Below, in pieces: positions 8,354-17,329 of a stretch of 64,000 nt of DNA (positions are counted from its first letter, which is position 1; the number at the start of each line of letters is the position of its first letter). The DNA is from Desulfoluna sp. (GTDB taxonomy: Bacteria; Desulfobacterota; Desulfobacteria; Desulfobacterales; Desulfolunaceae): positions 1-64,000 of the forward strand of contig NZ_JAQYWB010000005.1 of the NCBI RefSeq assembly GCF_030145185.1. The letters run 5' to 3'. The position numbers and the translations under genes were made by a program. The notes under the pieces were generated by a model that saw only the letters and a list, made by a program, of their open reading frames with translations, made no database searches and was not told the origin of the DNA.

Positions 8354-9862
8354 ATGTCTCAGACCGATCTTCAAAACGCAAGGTCCTTCGACCCAATCAT
8401 TTTCTGGGTGTCGGCATCCGTCACTGTGCTGTTTATCCTGTGGTCGATCATCTTTCCAGAGAACATGGACACAACCATCAACGCCGTCTTCGGGTGGACC
8501 ACTCAGAAGTGGGGGTGGCTCTATCTCATCACGGCGTTCATGCTGGTGGTGGGCTGTCTCGTCCTCCTGGGAGGGAAATACGGCCGCCTGAAACTGGGGC
8601 TCCCCGGGGACACACCTGAGTTCTCCAATTTTTCCTGGTTCGCCATGCTCTTCGGCTCTGCCATTGCCGCGGGGATCGTCTTCTGGGGCCCGGCAGAACC
8701 GGCCTACCATTTCATGACCCCACCCCCCTACTTCGGCGGGGAGGCGTTAACCCCTGAAGCCGGGGCCAACGCCATGACCTACTCCTTCTTCCACTGGGGG
8801 CTCTCCGCCTGGGCCATCTACGCCATTCTCACCATCGCCCTGGCCCACGCCTGTTACACGAAAAAACTCCCTTTAAACTTCTCCAGCGCCTTCTACTACG
8901 CCATCGGTGACCGCATCTACGGTACCTGGGGAAAAGTCATCGATATCTTTGCCGTGTTTGCCACCTTAGGCGGGCTGGCCACCACCACGGGCCTCGTGGC
9001 CCTGCAGCTCTCCAGCGGCCTGAAATACCAGTACGGCGTGGAGCTGGGCACCAACTCCATCTACATCATCATCGGCATCCTCACCGTGATCTTCACCATC
9101 GCCGTCTACACCGGGGTGGAAAAGGGGATCAAGATCATCGGGGACGTCAACATGTGGGTTTTCATCGGGGTCTGGTTCTTCATCCTGATCTTCGGACCCA
9201 CCATCTTCCTCATCAACCTCACCGTCAACTCCTTCGGGCAGTACCTCCTCCACTTCCTGCCCATGAGCCTCTACACAGCCCCAGGCATCGAAGGCAACTG
9301 GCTCGGAGGCTGGACCGTCTTTTACTGGGCGTGGTGGATGAGCTGGGCTCCCTTTGTCTCCGTCTTCATCGCCCGCATCTCCAAGGGCCGCTCCATCCGT
9401 GAGACTGTGGCCGCTGTCCTGATCCTTCCCACCTTGGGGAACTTCCTCTGGTACGGCGTGGTAGGCGGATCCGGCATCAGCTTTGACGTCACCGCGATCC
9501 TTAAGGAACACGGGGTGGAGAGCGCCATCTTCGCCATCGCGCAGCACCTGCCCTTAACCGGCATCCTGGCGATCTTCCTGATCTTTCTCATCACCACCTT
9601 CTTCATCACCAGCGCCAACTCGGCAGCCCTCTCCCTGGCCTGCTTCGTCTCCGGCAAAGAGAACCCGGGGCGCAACCTTCGCGCTTTTTGGGGCATCGCC
9701 CTGGGTGCCGTTGCCGCGGTCCTTGCCGGCACGGGAAAACTCAAGGCGATCCAGACCGCCTCCATCGCCACGGCCTTTCCCATGATCTTTCTTCTGCTCC
9801 TGTGCCTCTGGGGCACCTTTCGGGGCTTAAACAAACACATCAAGGAGAATCCCGACTCGTAA
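8354..9862 (+). CDS. BCCT-family betaine/carnitine/choline transporter 1
   Basis: A 502-residue secondary transporter with about twelve membrane helices. The start at 8354 has AAAGGGG 6 bases upstream. The BCCT aromatic-cage signatures are present: HWGLSAWAIY in helix 4 (W-x4-W-x2-Y) and TVFYWAWWMSWAPF in helix 8. The helix-3 glycine motif, GMGIG in BetP, reads AIAAGIV here, so its ion coupling may differ from the second transporter of this operon. It imports a quaternary amine such as glycine betaine, carnitine or choline to feed the methyltransferase encoded next. It is first in the sigma-54 operon. Confidence 0.9.
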   Translation: MSQTDLQNARSFDPIIFWVSASVTVLFILWSIIFPENMDTTINAVFGWTTQKWGWLYLITAFMLVVGCLVLLGGKYGRLKLGLPGDTPEFSNFSWFAMLFGSAIAAGIVFWGPAEPAYHFMTPPPYFGGEALTPEAGANAMTYSFFHWGLSAWAIYAILTIALAHACYTKKLPLNFSSAFYYAIGDRIYGTWGKVIDIFAVFATLGGLATTTGLVALQLSSGLKYQYGVELGTNSIYIIIGILTVIFTIAVYTGVEKGIKIIGDVNMWVFIGVWFFILIFGPTIFLINLTVNSFGQYLLHFLPMSLYTAPGIEGNWLGGWTVFYWAWWMSWAPFVSVFIARISKGRSIRETVAAVLILPTLGNFLWYGVVGGSGISFDVTAILKEHGVESAIFAIAQHLPLTGILAIFLIFLITTFFITSANSAALSLACFVSGKENPGRNLRAFWGIALGAVAAVLAGTGKLKAIQTASIATAFPMIFLLLLCLWGTFRGLNKHIKENPDS

Positions 9863-9955
9863 ACCACTAGGGACAAACCGATCAAAGGGGACCTTCCTCC
9901 CCCCCCGGAGGGAGGCCCCAAAATTTCAGGACTTTGCAACCTAAGGAGACGCTCG

Positions 9956-11377
9956 ATGTACGACAGAATGCAGGAGTTAAATCAACAAGACTTTTCCCGC
10001 GTCCATGAAAGCGCCATGGATCTTCTGAAAAACACGGGCATCGTCTTTAACGACGATGAAGCCATCGAGATTTTTAAGCACAACAACGTCAAAGTGGAGG
10101 GAAAAACAGTCTTTCTCACCGAGAAGGATGTCCGTGCTGCCCTTGAAAAAGCCCCGGCAACATTCACCGTGGCCGGGCGAAACCCAGACAAATCCGTGGC
10201 CATCGGAGGAGACGACTTCGTCTTTGTGCCCGGCTACGGTGCCCCTTACATCATCGACGCCCAGGGAGAGCAGCGGGAAGCTGTCATGGAAGACTACGAC
10301 ACCTTCTGCAAGCTGATCCACACCTCCAAGTACATCGACATGAACGGCTGGATGATGGTGGAACCCTCCGACATGCCGCCGGAGACCGTCCACATGGACA
10401 TGATGCTCTCCAACTTCCTCCTCTGCGACAAACCCTGCATGGGCTCCCCCGTCTCCCGCCAGGGAGCCAAAGACGGTATTGAAATGGCTGCCATCGTCTT
10501 CGGAGGTAAGGAAAAAATCATGGACCAGCCGGTCTCGGTCTCCCTGATTAACTCTCTGTCCCCCTTACAGTTCTCCGATGAGATGGTGGGCTCCCTCATC
10601 GAACTGGCCCGCAACGGCCAGGCGTGCGTCGTCGCCTCCCTGATCATGGCCGGCGCCTCAGGCCCTGTCACCTTAGGCGGAGTCGCCGCCCTGCAGAACG
10701 CGGAAATTCTGGCGGGTATCACCCTGGCCCAGATGGTGCGGGAGGGCGCCCCCGTCATCTACGGTTCCACCTCCTCGGCCATGGACATGAAGACCGGAGC
10801 CCTCTCCATCGGCGCCCCGGCCCTTGCTAAAAACACCAACGTCACCGCCCAGATGGCCCGGTTCTACAACCTGCCCAGCCGGAGCGGCGGGGGCCTCACC
10901 GACGCCCTCTACCCCGACGGTCAAGCCGGCATCGAATCTGCCCTGGCCCTCTCCACAGCGGCCCGTTCCGGCATCAACTTCATCCTCCACTCCTGCGGTA
11001 TTTTAGGTTCCTACATCGCCATGAGCTTTGAAAAATTCCTCATGGACGAAGAGCTCTGCGGCATGGTCCGCCAGATGCTCAAGCCCATCGCCTTTGACGA
11101 TGAGGGCATTGATGTGGAGATGATCAAAAAGACCGGCATCGGCGGACAGTATCTCACCAACCCGAAGACCTTCAAACTCTGCCGTACCGAATTCTTCCTG
11201 CCCGACCTCATGACCCGCATGAACTACGACGCATGGAGCGCCGGCGGCAAAAAACGCATCCATGAGGTCGCCGACGACAAGCTGAGCCAACGCCTGGCCA
11301 AATACGAAAAACCCGACATCGATCCCGCCGTGGAAAAGGAGCTCACCGAGTACGTCAACCGACGCAAAAACGCTTAA
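9956..11377 (+). CDS. MttB-superfamily (non-pyrrolysine) betaine:corrinoid methyltransferase
   Basis: A 473-residue TIM-barrel methyltransferase of the trimethylamine methyltransferase superfamily. It has no in-frame UAG, so it belongs to the non-pyrrolysine branch that includes glycine betaine (MtgB), proline betaine (MtpB) and carnitine (MtcB) demethylases. Expected reaction: it moves one methyl from a quaternary amine to Co(I) of the corrinoid protein. CTAAGGAG lies 8 bases before the ATG. Two BCCT transporters, the corrinoid protein, a methyl-THF methyltransferase and a reductive activator share the operon, a complete MtgABC-like set. Which betaine is used is not decidable here; MtgB is the best guess. 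Confidence 0.88.
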   Translation: MYDRMQELNQQDFSRVHESAMDLLKNTGIVFNDDEAIEIFKHNNVKVEGKTVFLTEKDVRAALEKAPATFTVAGRNPDKSVAIGGDDFVFVPGYGAPYIIDAQGEQREAVMEDYDTFCKLIHTSKYIDMNGWMMVEPSDMPPETVHMDMMLSNFLLCDKPCMGSPVSRQGAKDGIEMAAIVFGGKEKIMDQPVSVSLINSLSPLQFSDEMVGSLIELARNGQACVVASLIMAGASGPVTLGGVAALQNAEILAGITLAQMVREGAPVIYGSTSSAMDMKTGALSIGAPALAKNTNVTAQMARFYNLPSRSGGGLTDALYPDGQAGIESALALSTAARSGINFILHSCGILGSYIAMSFEKFLMDEELCGMVRQMLKPIAFDDEGIDVEMIKKTGIGGQYLTNPKTFKLCRTEFFLPDLMTRMNYDAWSAGGKKRIHEVADDKLSQRLAKYEKPDIDPAVEKELTEYVNRRKNA

Positions 11378-11392
11378 TCGAAGGGAGCCCTG

Positions 11393-12937
11393 ATGAATAC
11401 CGAAGGAATCACCCAACGCATGGGACGCCACCTTGACCTCACTGTTTTTGCAGGATCAGCCGTTCTGGTGATTCCCTTCGTCCTGCTTGGAGCCGTGGCC
11501 CCCGCTCTGCTGAAGAGCATGAGCGGGGCCGCCCTTGGCTATCTCACCCAAAGCTGGAGCTGGCTCTACCTCTCCAGCGTCAACCTTTTTGTCGTGGCCG
11601 CCCTGGCCCTGGCGCTGTCTCCCTACGGAAAGATCCGCCTGGGCCGCGACGACGAAAAGCCGGAGTACGGATGGCTCAGCTGGTTTGCCATGCTCTTTTC
11701 AGCCGGCATGGGCATCGGGCTGGTCTTCTGGTCCATTGCCGAACCTCTGTATCACTACGCCTCTCCCCCGAAAGGGGTGGGGTCAACGGCCGAGTCGGCA
11801 CGGCTCGCCTTTCAGATCTTCTGCCACCACTGGGGCATCCATGCATGGGGGACCTATGTGGCCGTCGGACTGCCCCTGGCCTACTTCCAGTTCCGCAAAG
11901 GCCTTCCCGGCACCGTCTCCCACTGCCTCTTTCCAAGGGGCAAGGGAAGCGGTGAAAAAAAGGCCACCCGCCGAATGGGCAAACTGGTGGACATGCTGGC
12001 CGTCTGGGCCACGGTCATGGGGGTTGTCACCTCCCTGGGGCTCGGAGCCCTGCAGATTACCAGCGGGCTTCATCTCTCCTGGGGGATTCCCGGAGGCGTT
12101 GGCACCACGGCAGCGGTCATCGGGGTGATTACCGTGCTTTACATTACCTCCGCCTTGAGCGGGGTCAAACGCGGCATCCGCATGCTCTCCCTGCTCAATG
12201 TGGCGCTCATGGTTCTGCTGCTGCTCTTTTTCATGGTGAAAGGTCCCTTTGGGTTCATTCTCAAGACCCTGGGCGTCGCGCTCTCGGATTACGCCACCGG
12301 CATTATCCCCCTCTCCACGACCTTCAGCCTCTTCGGGAACCGTGCCTGGACCGAGGCCTGGACCGTCTTCTACTGGGCATGGTGGATCGCCTGGGCCCCT
12401 TTTGTGGGGGCCTTCATCGCCACCATCTCCAGGGGTCGGACCATCCGAGAGTTCGTTCTGGGTGTCATGTTTCTGCCGGCCCTCTTCTCCATCCTCTTCT
12501 CCACCGCCCTGGGCGGAACCGCCATCTGGCTGGAGCTGGAGCAGGGAGTTGGCCTGGTAAGAGCGGTAAGCCAAAGCCTGGAAGCGGCGCTCTTTGAAAC
12601 CCTGGCACACCTGCCCCTGTACGGCCTCCTGGCCTTTTTGGCCAACCTGCTCATCGCCTCGTTTTTTATCACCTCGGCAGACTCAGCCACCTTGGTGATC
12701 AGCCGGTTTTCCACCGGCGGCCTCGCAGGGGGACCGGAAACCACCGATGGAAAACTCCTCATCGTCTTCTGGGGGCTTCTGCTGGGGGGCCTTGCCATGG
12801 TCCTTATCTGGTCCGGCGGGCTCAAAGCCCTGCAAACGGCATCCATTATCGGAGCCTTCCCCTTTGTCTTCGTCATGTTTTTCCTTCTCATCTCCCTCAC
12901 CCGGGAGCTGGTTCGGGAGGGGATACCCAAAGCATGA
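11393..12937 (+). CDS. BCCT-family betaine/carnitine/choline transporter 2
   Basis: A second BCCT transporter of 514 residues, 15 bases after the methyltransferase gene and with GGGAG before its ATG. It keeps the canonical helix-3 motif (SAGMGIGLVFWSIAEPLYHY), the helix-4 cage (HWGIHAWGTY) and the helix-8 signature (TVFYWAWWIAWAPFVGAF). It is clearly divergent from transporter 1, notably in the helix-3 glycine motif, so the two are not a recent duplication. They may differ in substrate, affinity, or import versus export of the demethylated product. Confidence 0.9.
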   Translation: MNTEGITQRMGRHLDLTVFAGSAVLVIPFVLLGAVAPALLKSMSGAALGYLTQSWSWLYLSSVNLFVVAALALALSPYGKIRLGRDDEKPEYGWLSWFAMLFSAGMGIGLVFWSIAEPLYHYASPPKGVGSTAESARLAFQIFCHHWGIHAWGTYVAVGLPLAYFQFRKGLPGTVSHCLFPRGKGSGEKKATRRMGKLVDMLAVWATVMGVVTSLGLGALQITSGLHLSWGIPGGVGTTAAVIGVITVLYITSALSGVKRGIRMLSLLNVALMVLLLLFFMVKGPFGFILKTLGVALSDYATGIIPLSTTFSLFGNRAWTEAWTVFYWAWWIAWAPFVGAFIATISRGRTIREFVLGVMFLPALFSILFSTALGGTAIWLELEQGVGLVRAVSQSLEAALFETLAHLPLYGLLAFLANLLIASFFITSADSATLVISRFSTGGLAGGPETTDGKLLIVFWGLLLGGLAMVLIWSGGLKALQTASIIGAFPFVFVMFFLLISLTRELVREGIPKA

Positions 12938-12992
12938 ACGGATATAAACTGATGATTATCACTCACCCGACACATAACAATGGAGATTCATT

Positions 12993-13625
12993 ATGTCTGA
13001 TTTAAAAACCATCACCGAAACCCTTATTTCCGGCGACGTAGAAGCCCTCATGTCTCAGGTGAAAGAGGCTCTTGAAAAAGGCACCGCCGCAGGTGAGATC
13101 CTGGCAAACGGCCTCATCGCAGGCATGGACATTGTGGGCGAGCGCATGGAGACCGGGGAGATGTTCATCCCCGAAGTTCTGATGTCCGCCCATGCCATGG
13201 GCGAAGCGGTGGAAATCTTAAAGCCTCTGCTCGCCGAAGGCGAAACCAACACCGCCGGTCGCGTGATCATTGGCACCGTAAAAGGCGACCTGCATGACAT
13301 TGGAAAAAACCTGGTGTCGATGATGCTGGAGAGCGCCGGGTTTGAAGTCACTGACCTGGGAGTGGACGTGGATGCCGATGCCTTCATGAAGGCCATCGAA
13401 GAGCTCAACCCCCATATCGTAGGGCTTTCGGCCCTCTTAACGACCACCATACCGGCGATGCGCGACACCGTGGACAGAATTGTTCAGAGCGGAAAAAAAG
13501 ATTCCATTAAAATCATGGTGGGTGGAGCCCCGGTTAACCAGGCCTTTGCCGATGAAATCGGCGCCGATGCCTATGCCTCTGATGCCGGCTCAGCCTGCAA
13601 ACTTGCCAAGGCCATGCTCCGATAA
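12993..13625 (+). CDS. Corrinoid (B12-binding) methyl carrier protein, MtgC/MttC type
   Basis: A 210-residue cobalamin-binding protein. The first 85 residues form the helical cap and the rest a Rossmann-like B12 domain with the base-off/His-on motif DLHDIG (D99, H101, G104; H101 is the lower cobalt ligand). The downstream GG-containing loops (MVGGAPVN, ADAYASDAG) match the family. It carries the methyl group between the betaine methyltransferase upstream and the methyl-THF methyltransferase downstream. The length is typical. Confidence 0.93.
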   Translation: MSDLKTITETLISGDVEALMSQVKEALEKGTAAGEILANGLIAGMDIVGERMETGEMFIPEVLMSAHAMGEAVEILKPLLAEGETNTAGRVIIGTVKGDLHDIGKNLVSMMLESAGFEVTDLGVDVDADAFMKAIEELNPHIVGLSALLTTTIPAMRDTVDRIVQSGKKDSIKIMVGGAPVNQAFADEIGADAYASDAGSACKLAKAMLR

Positions 13626-13647
13626 CCCCAGCTCATAAAAATTGACA

Positions 13648-13679
13648 AAAGTTTGGCCCCAGACAGGGCCGCCGAAGGC
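13648..13679 (-). repeat. Degenerate type 2 repeat between corrinoid and methyltransferase genes
   Basis: AAAGTTTGGCCCCAGACAGG followed by GCCGCCGAAGGC is a diverged minus-orientation copy of the type 2 intergenic element described at 20687. Confidence 0.45.
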
Positions 13680-13701
13680 ATCATCCCAAGAAGGAGAGAC
13701 C

Positions 13702-14502
13702 ATGTTTACCGTTATCGGAGAACGCATCAACACCACCTTAAAAAAAGTGAAGGCAGCCACGGCCGAACGCGATGCCGACTACATTAAAGAGGATGTCCAG
13801 AATCAGGAAGCCTCTGGGGCCACCTACATCGACGTCAACGCCGGGGCACGCATCGGCCATGAAGAAGAAGACATGAAATGGCTCCTCTCCGTCATCCAGG
13901 AAGCCACCCAGCTCCCCCTGTGCCTTGACAGTCCCGACCCAGCGATTCTGGAGATGGCCTACGGCCTGGTGAATCAGACTCCCCTGATCAACTCCATCAG
14001 CCTGGAAAAAGATCGATTTGATCCCATGATGAAGTACCTCAAGGGCAAGGAGTGCCGCATCATCGCCCTGTGCATGGACGACTCCGGCATGCCCAAAAGC
14101 GTGGACGACATCTTCTCCCGGGCAAAATCCCTGGTGGAAGAGTTGGAAGGCATCGGCTTCAAGCGCGACGACATCTTCATCGATCCCCTGATCCAGCCCA
14201 TGAGCGTGGCCGCAGAAAATGGAACCATGGCCATGGATGCGGTGGAGAAGATTATGACGGAGCTTGAAGGGGTCCACACCACAGGTGGCCTCTCCAATAT
14301 CTCCTACGGCCTGCCCCAGCGCAAAATGGTCAACCGCATCTTCCTGGCCATGATGATGGCCCGAGGCTACGACTCGGCCATTATGGATCCCCTGGACAAA
14401 GAGATCATGGCGGTTTTAAAAACAGGCGACATGATCAAGGGCAAAGACAACTTCTGCATGAATTACCTGAAAGCCGTACGCGCTGGCGACATCATCGCCT
14501 GA
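13702..14502 (+). CDS. Methylcorrinoid:tetrahydrofolate methyltransferase, MtgA-like
   Basis: A 266-residue pterin-binding (DHPS-like) TIM barrel. The start at 13702 is preceded by AAGGAG, which rules out a frame extension to 13642. Pterin-site motifs are IDVNAG, CLDSPDP and GGLSNISYGLP, as in MeTr/AcsE and MtgA. Its role is to transfer the methyl from the corrinoid protein to tetrahydrofolate, sending it into the methyl branch of the Wood-Ljungdahl pathway for oxidation or acetyl-CoA synthesis. Co-location with an MttB-family enzyme favours MtgA over AcsE. Confidence 0.9.
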   Translation: MFTVIGERINTTLKKVKAATAERDADYIKEDVQNQEASGATYIDVNAGARIGHEEEDMKWLLSVIQEATQLPLCLDSPDPAILEMAYGLVNQTPLINSISLEKDRFDPMMKYLKGKECRIIALCMDDSGMPKSVDDIFSRAKSLVEELEGIGFKRDDIFIDPLIQPMSVAAENGTMAMDAVEKIMTELEGVHTTGGLSNISYGLPQRKMVNRIFLAMMMARGYDSAIMDPLDKEIMAVLKTGDMIKGKDNFCMNYLKAVRAGDIIA

Positions 14503-14513
14503 TCCGCCCCTGC

Positions 14514-14594
14514 CTGACAGGGCGTTCCCCCGACCCTGTCAGCGCCGGATCACGTGTGCGACCCGAAGGGCCCATGCCTCGCATGCGGCCCTTC
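14514..14594 (+). terminator. Two hairpins between mtgA-like gene and corrinoid activator
   Basis: CTGACAGGG/CCCTGTCAG (14514-14542) and GAAGGGCC/GGCCCTTC (14565-14594) are perfect stems in the 170-base gap. Neither has a strong T run, so they may be partial terminators or processing signals that lower expression of the activator relative to the carrier proteins. Confidence 0.4.
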
Positions 14595-14674
14595 CCCTGT
14601 TTCAGGGCGCAGCGAAATGGCAAAAAGCGTGCCTCCAACGGCACTTTTTATTTACACAACCAGGATAAGAGATC

Positions 14675-16281
14675 ATGACGCAGCACACCCTCACCCTTCT
14701 GCCAGGCCGACGTACCGCCACCTGCCGTGATGGGGAGCTCATCGCCGCTGCCCTGGCATCGAGCGGAATCTTTCTTCGCACGGACTGCGGGGGCAAAGGG
14801 GTTTGCGGCAAGTGCCGGGTCTCCCTCTCTTCGGAGTCGGTGCCCCATGTCTCCCAGGCCGAAGCCGGGGAAAGGGGGACCGAGCGACTCGCCTGCCGAA
14901 CGCGCATTCATGGCGACCTCACCCTCTCCATTCCGGCCGCCACCCTCATGACGGCCACTCCGGTCACCAAAGCCCCGGCCCTGCTCCCCGAAAGCTATTC
15001 GCCTGACGGGACACATACCGATGATGAGACGCTGGGGGTGGCCGTGGACCTGGGAACCACCACCCTCGCCCTCTACCTTCTCAGTCTCTCGCGCAACACG
15101 CTCCTCGGCTCCGTGTCGGTGAAGAACCCCCAGGCTATCTTCGGGGCCGATGTCATGGCCCGCATTGGCGCCGTCCGCGAGAATGCGGAGGCCCTGACAA
15201 AAATGCGGACCCTTGTGATTCGGGCCATCGAGTGGGGCGTCAAAGAACTGCTCACCGGAGGAAATCTCTCCGCAGGACGACTGAAAACCCTCATGGTCGT
15301 GGGAAACACCACGATGATCCATATCCTCGCAGGGGTTAGCCCGGGTCCCCTGGGCGTCTCCCCTTACGAACCGGTTTTTACAGCCCCCAGACGCGTTACC
15401 CCCGGAGCCGACCACTTCCCCCTGGCCCCCAAAATGCAGTGGGCCACCCTGCCCCTTCTCTCCGGATTTCTCGGCTCCGATATTGTCAGCGCTGCGGTGG
15501 CCGTGGACCTGGCCAATGCCCCGGTGGGAACCCTCCTCGTGGATATCGGCACCAACGGCGAGATCATGCTCAAAAGCGAGTCGGGAATCCTTGCCGCCTC
15601 CTGCGCCACCGGCCCCGCCTTTGAGGGCGGGCCATCTCCTGTGGCATGCCCGCCGTCGAGGGTGCCATCGACGGCGTCACCATCGACCCGGCCACAGGGA
15701 AAGCCCATTTTACCCAGATCGGAAAGCCGCAAACCGGCGCCACCGGGATCTGCGGCTCCGGAATCATCAGCGCCATGGCTGAGTTCCTCCGCGCCGGTCT
15801 GGTCCGCCCCGACGGACGCTTTGATTCCCGGCACATCACCGGCACGGTCCAGACCGATGACAAAGGGACCTCCTTCGTCACCATCGCCCAGGCAAACGAA
15901 GGTTCAGGGTTTCCGGCGGTCACCCTCACGCAGAAAGACATCCGCGCCATGCAACTCGCCAAAGGGGCCCTCATCGCGGGGATTGCCCTGCTGGTCCGAC
16001 AGGCGGGCATGGAGGAGCCCACGGAAATTCTTCTGGCAGGAGCCTTTGGAAATGTGCTCAGGGAGGAGGACGCCTTGACCCTTGGCATGCTCCCCGAAGC
16101 GTGTCGGGGCAAAATCCGCTTTGTGGGTAACGCGGCGGGCACCGGCGCCGTGCTCGCTCTCTGCCACACGGAAAAAGCCGTCGCCATGGAGACCCTGGCC
16201 GCCACCACCCGAGTTTTTAATCTGGGTGAAGAACCGGCGTTCAACGAACTCTTCATCACCTCTCTGGGCTTTCCACATTAA
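14675..16281 (+). pseudogene. Corrinoid activation protein (RACo/RamA-like, DUF4445), frameshifted
   Basis: A [2Fe-2S] ferredoxin domain with Cys38, 44, 47 and 74 (DCGGKGVCGKC) is followed by the ASKHA-like reductive activator domain that restores Co(I) in oxidised corrinoid proteins using ATP. The frame breaks near 15625-15633. Upstream reads ATGPAFEGG; the downstream frame continues ISCGMPAVEGAIDGV to a normal end at 16281. Insertion of one base in GGGCGGGCC restores a protein of about 535 residues. Both halves are otherwise well conserved, so a recent mutation or a one-base sequencing/assembly error in the G-rich run is likely. An active operon would need this function. Confidence 0.85.
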
Positions 16282-16402
16282 GCGGAGTCATTCTCGCCCC
16301 TTTTTCATTTTCTGGACTTGCCCTGCACAGCCTGATTGTGTTATTTTTATTGAAAATTTTAGTCGGCATACAATGGCGTATGACGCATCATCAAGGCAAC
16401 GA

Positions 16403-16449
16403 AGCCCGCATGGATCTCCTGAAACGAGATATCCCCGCGGGCTTTTTTA
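16403..16449 (+). terminator. Strong intrinsic terminator after betaine operon
   Basis: AGCCCGC ... GGATCTC, an 8-base loop, GAGATATCC ... GCGGGCT then six T. It ends the operon or works as an attenuator, since the next co-oriented gene starts only 57 bases further on. Confidence 0.8.
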
Positions 16450-16506
16450 TTTGTAAATGGGAGCCTGAGTTTAAACGGTCCCAGCACGCTGTGGAGTTTT
16501 ATTACC

Positions 16507-17241
16507 ATGAAAGACACAGGACGCATCCTCACCATCGATGCCCGCATCACACATAAAGAAATCCTTGCCCTGGCCACCCTGCCCTGGCGGGACCAGCCGG
16601 AGGCCTTACACGCAGCCCGACGGATCACCGACGAGATGAACCAGGTCATGCGGCCTGAGGCCCTTTTTCAGTGGTTGGATCTGAACGAGGTGAGAGACCA
16701 GGAAATTATGGCCTGTGAACCGGTCTCCGGGAGCCCGGTGCATCTCACCACCGGTGACTTTTCCCCCTACTTCCATCAGGCCACCCGTTTTTTAGCCGCC
16801 GTCTACACCCTGGGTCCCAAAGTCGACACCCTGCTGCACCGCCTGATGGTAAAAGGACGACACATGGAAGCCCACTTCGTCAACATGGGATCTCTTGCAG
16901 CCCTGACCCGAACGGCCTCCGTCCTCACACGCCTGGCTGAAAACCGGGCAAAAAAAGAGGGGGTCGGCGTCAGCCCCCCCTTAAGCCCCGGATCCATTGA
17001 AGGATGGGAACTTGAAAGCCAGCACGAGCTCTGCGCCCTCTTTCCCCTGGCCACCATCGGAATCTCCCAGGGTGAAGATGCCATCCTCTCACCCATGAAC
17101 ACCCTCTCCGTGGTCATCGCCATCGGCCCCGGCTTCAAGGATTCCCGAGCCGGGTCCCCCTGCCGCCTCTGCCGGATGGGGGGAAGCTGCACCCTCACCT
17201 GCAGCAACCACAAAGCAACCCTCAGAGACAAGGTGGCCTGA
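16507..17241 (+). CDS. MetH activation-domain-like protein with C-terminal Cys cluster
   Basis: A 244-residue protein resembling the reactivation domain of B12-dependent methionine synthase as found in stand-alone proteins beside corrinoid methyltransferase genes. The central segment (HFVNMGSLAALTRTASVLTRLAENRA, then SPPLSPGSIEGW) matches that fold. The tail has Cys219, 222, 228 and 232 (CRLCRMGGSCTLTC), likely an Fe-S site. GGAG lies before the ATG. The strong terminator 57 bases upstream means it is either separately promoted or attenuated. It probably helps keep a corrinoid protein active; the exact partner is unknown. Confidence 0.75.
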   Translation: MKDTGRILTIDARITHKEILALATLPWRDQPEALHAARRITDEMNQVMRPEALFQWLDLNEVRDQEIMACEPVSGSPVHLTTGDFSPYFHQATRFLAAVYTLGPKVDTLLHRLMVKGRHMEAHFVNMGSLAALTRTASVLTRLAENRAKKEGVGVSPPLSPGSIEGWELESQHELCALFPLATIGISQGEDAILSPMNTLSVVIAIGPGFKDSRAGSPCRLCRMGGSCTLTCSNHKATLRDKVA

Positions 17242-17329
17242 CGCTCTTTTTTTTGTTTCTTGTCACACCACACAACAAGAGGTCATGGTGTAACAGACAA
17301 ATCATACCCAGTCGCCGAACATTGCAGCC

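Noticed and set aside
9956-11377. Pyrrolysine-containing trimethylamine methyltransferase
   Set aside because: The frame has no internal UAG and the surrounding genes lack the pyl set; it belongs to the non-pyrrolysine branch.
16380-16450. Riboswitch before the MetH-like gene
   Set aside because: The leader ends in a convincing terminator, but I could not match the upstream part to cobalamin, SAM or other known riboswitch cores; only the terminator is called.
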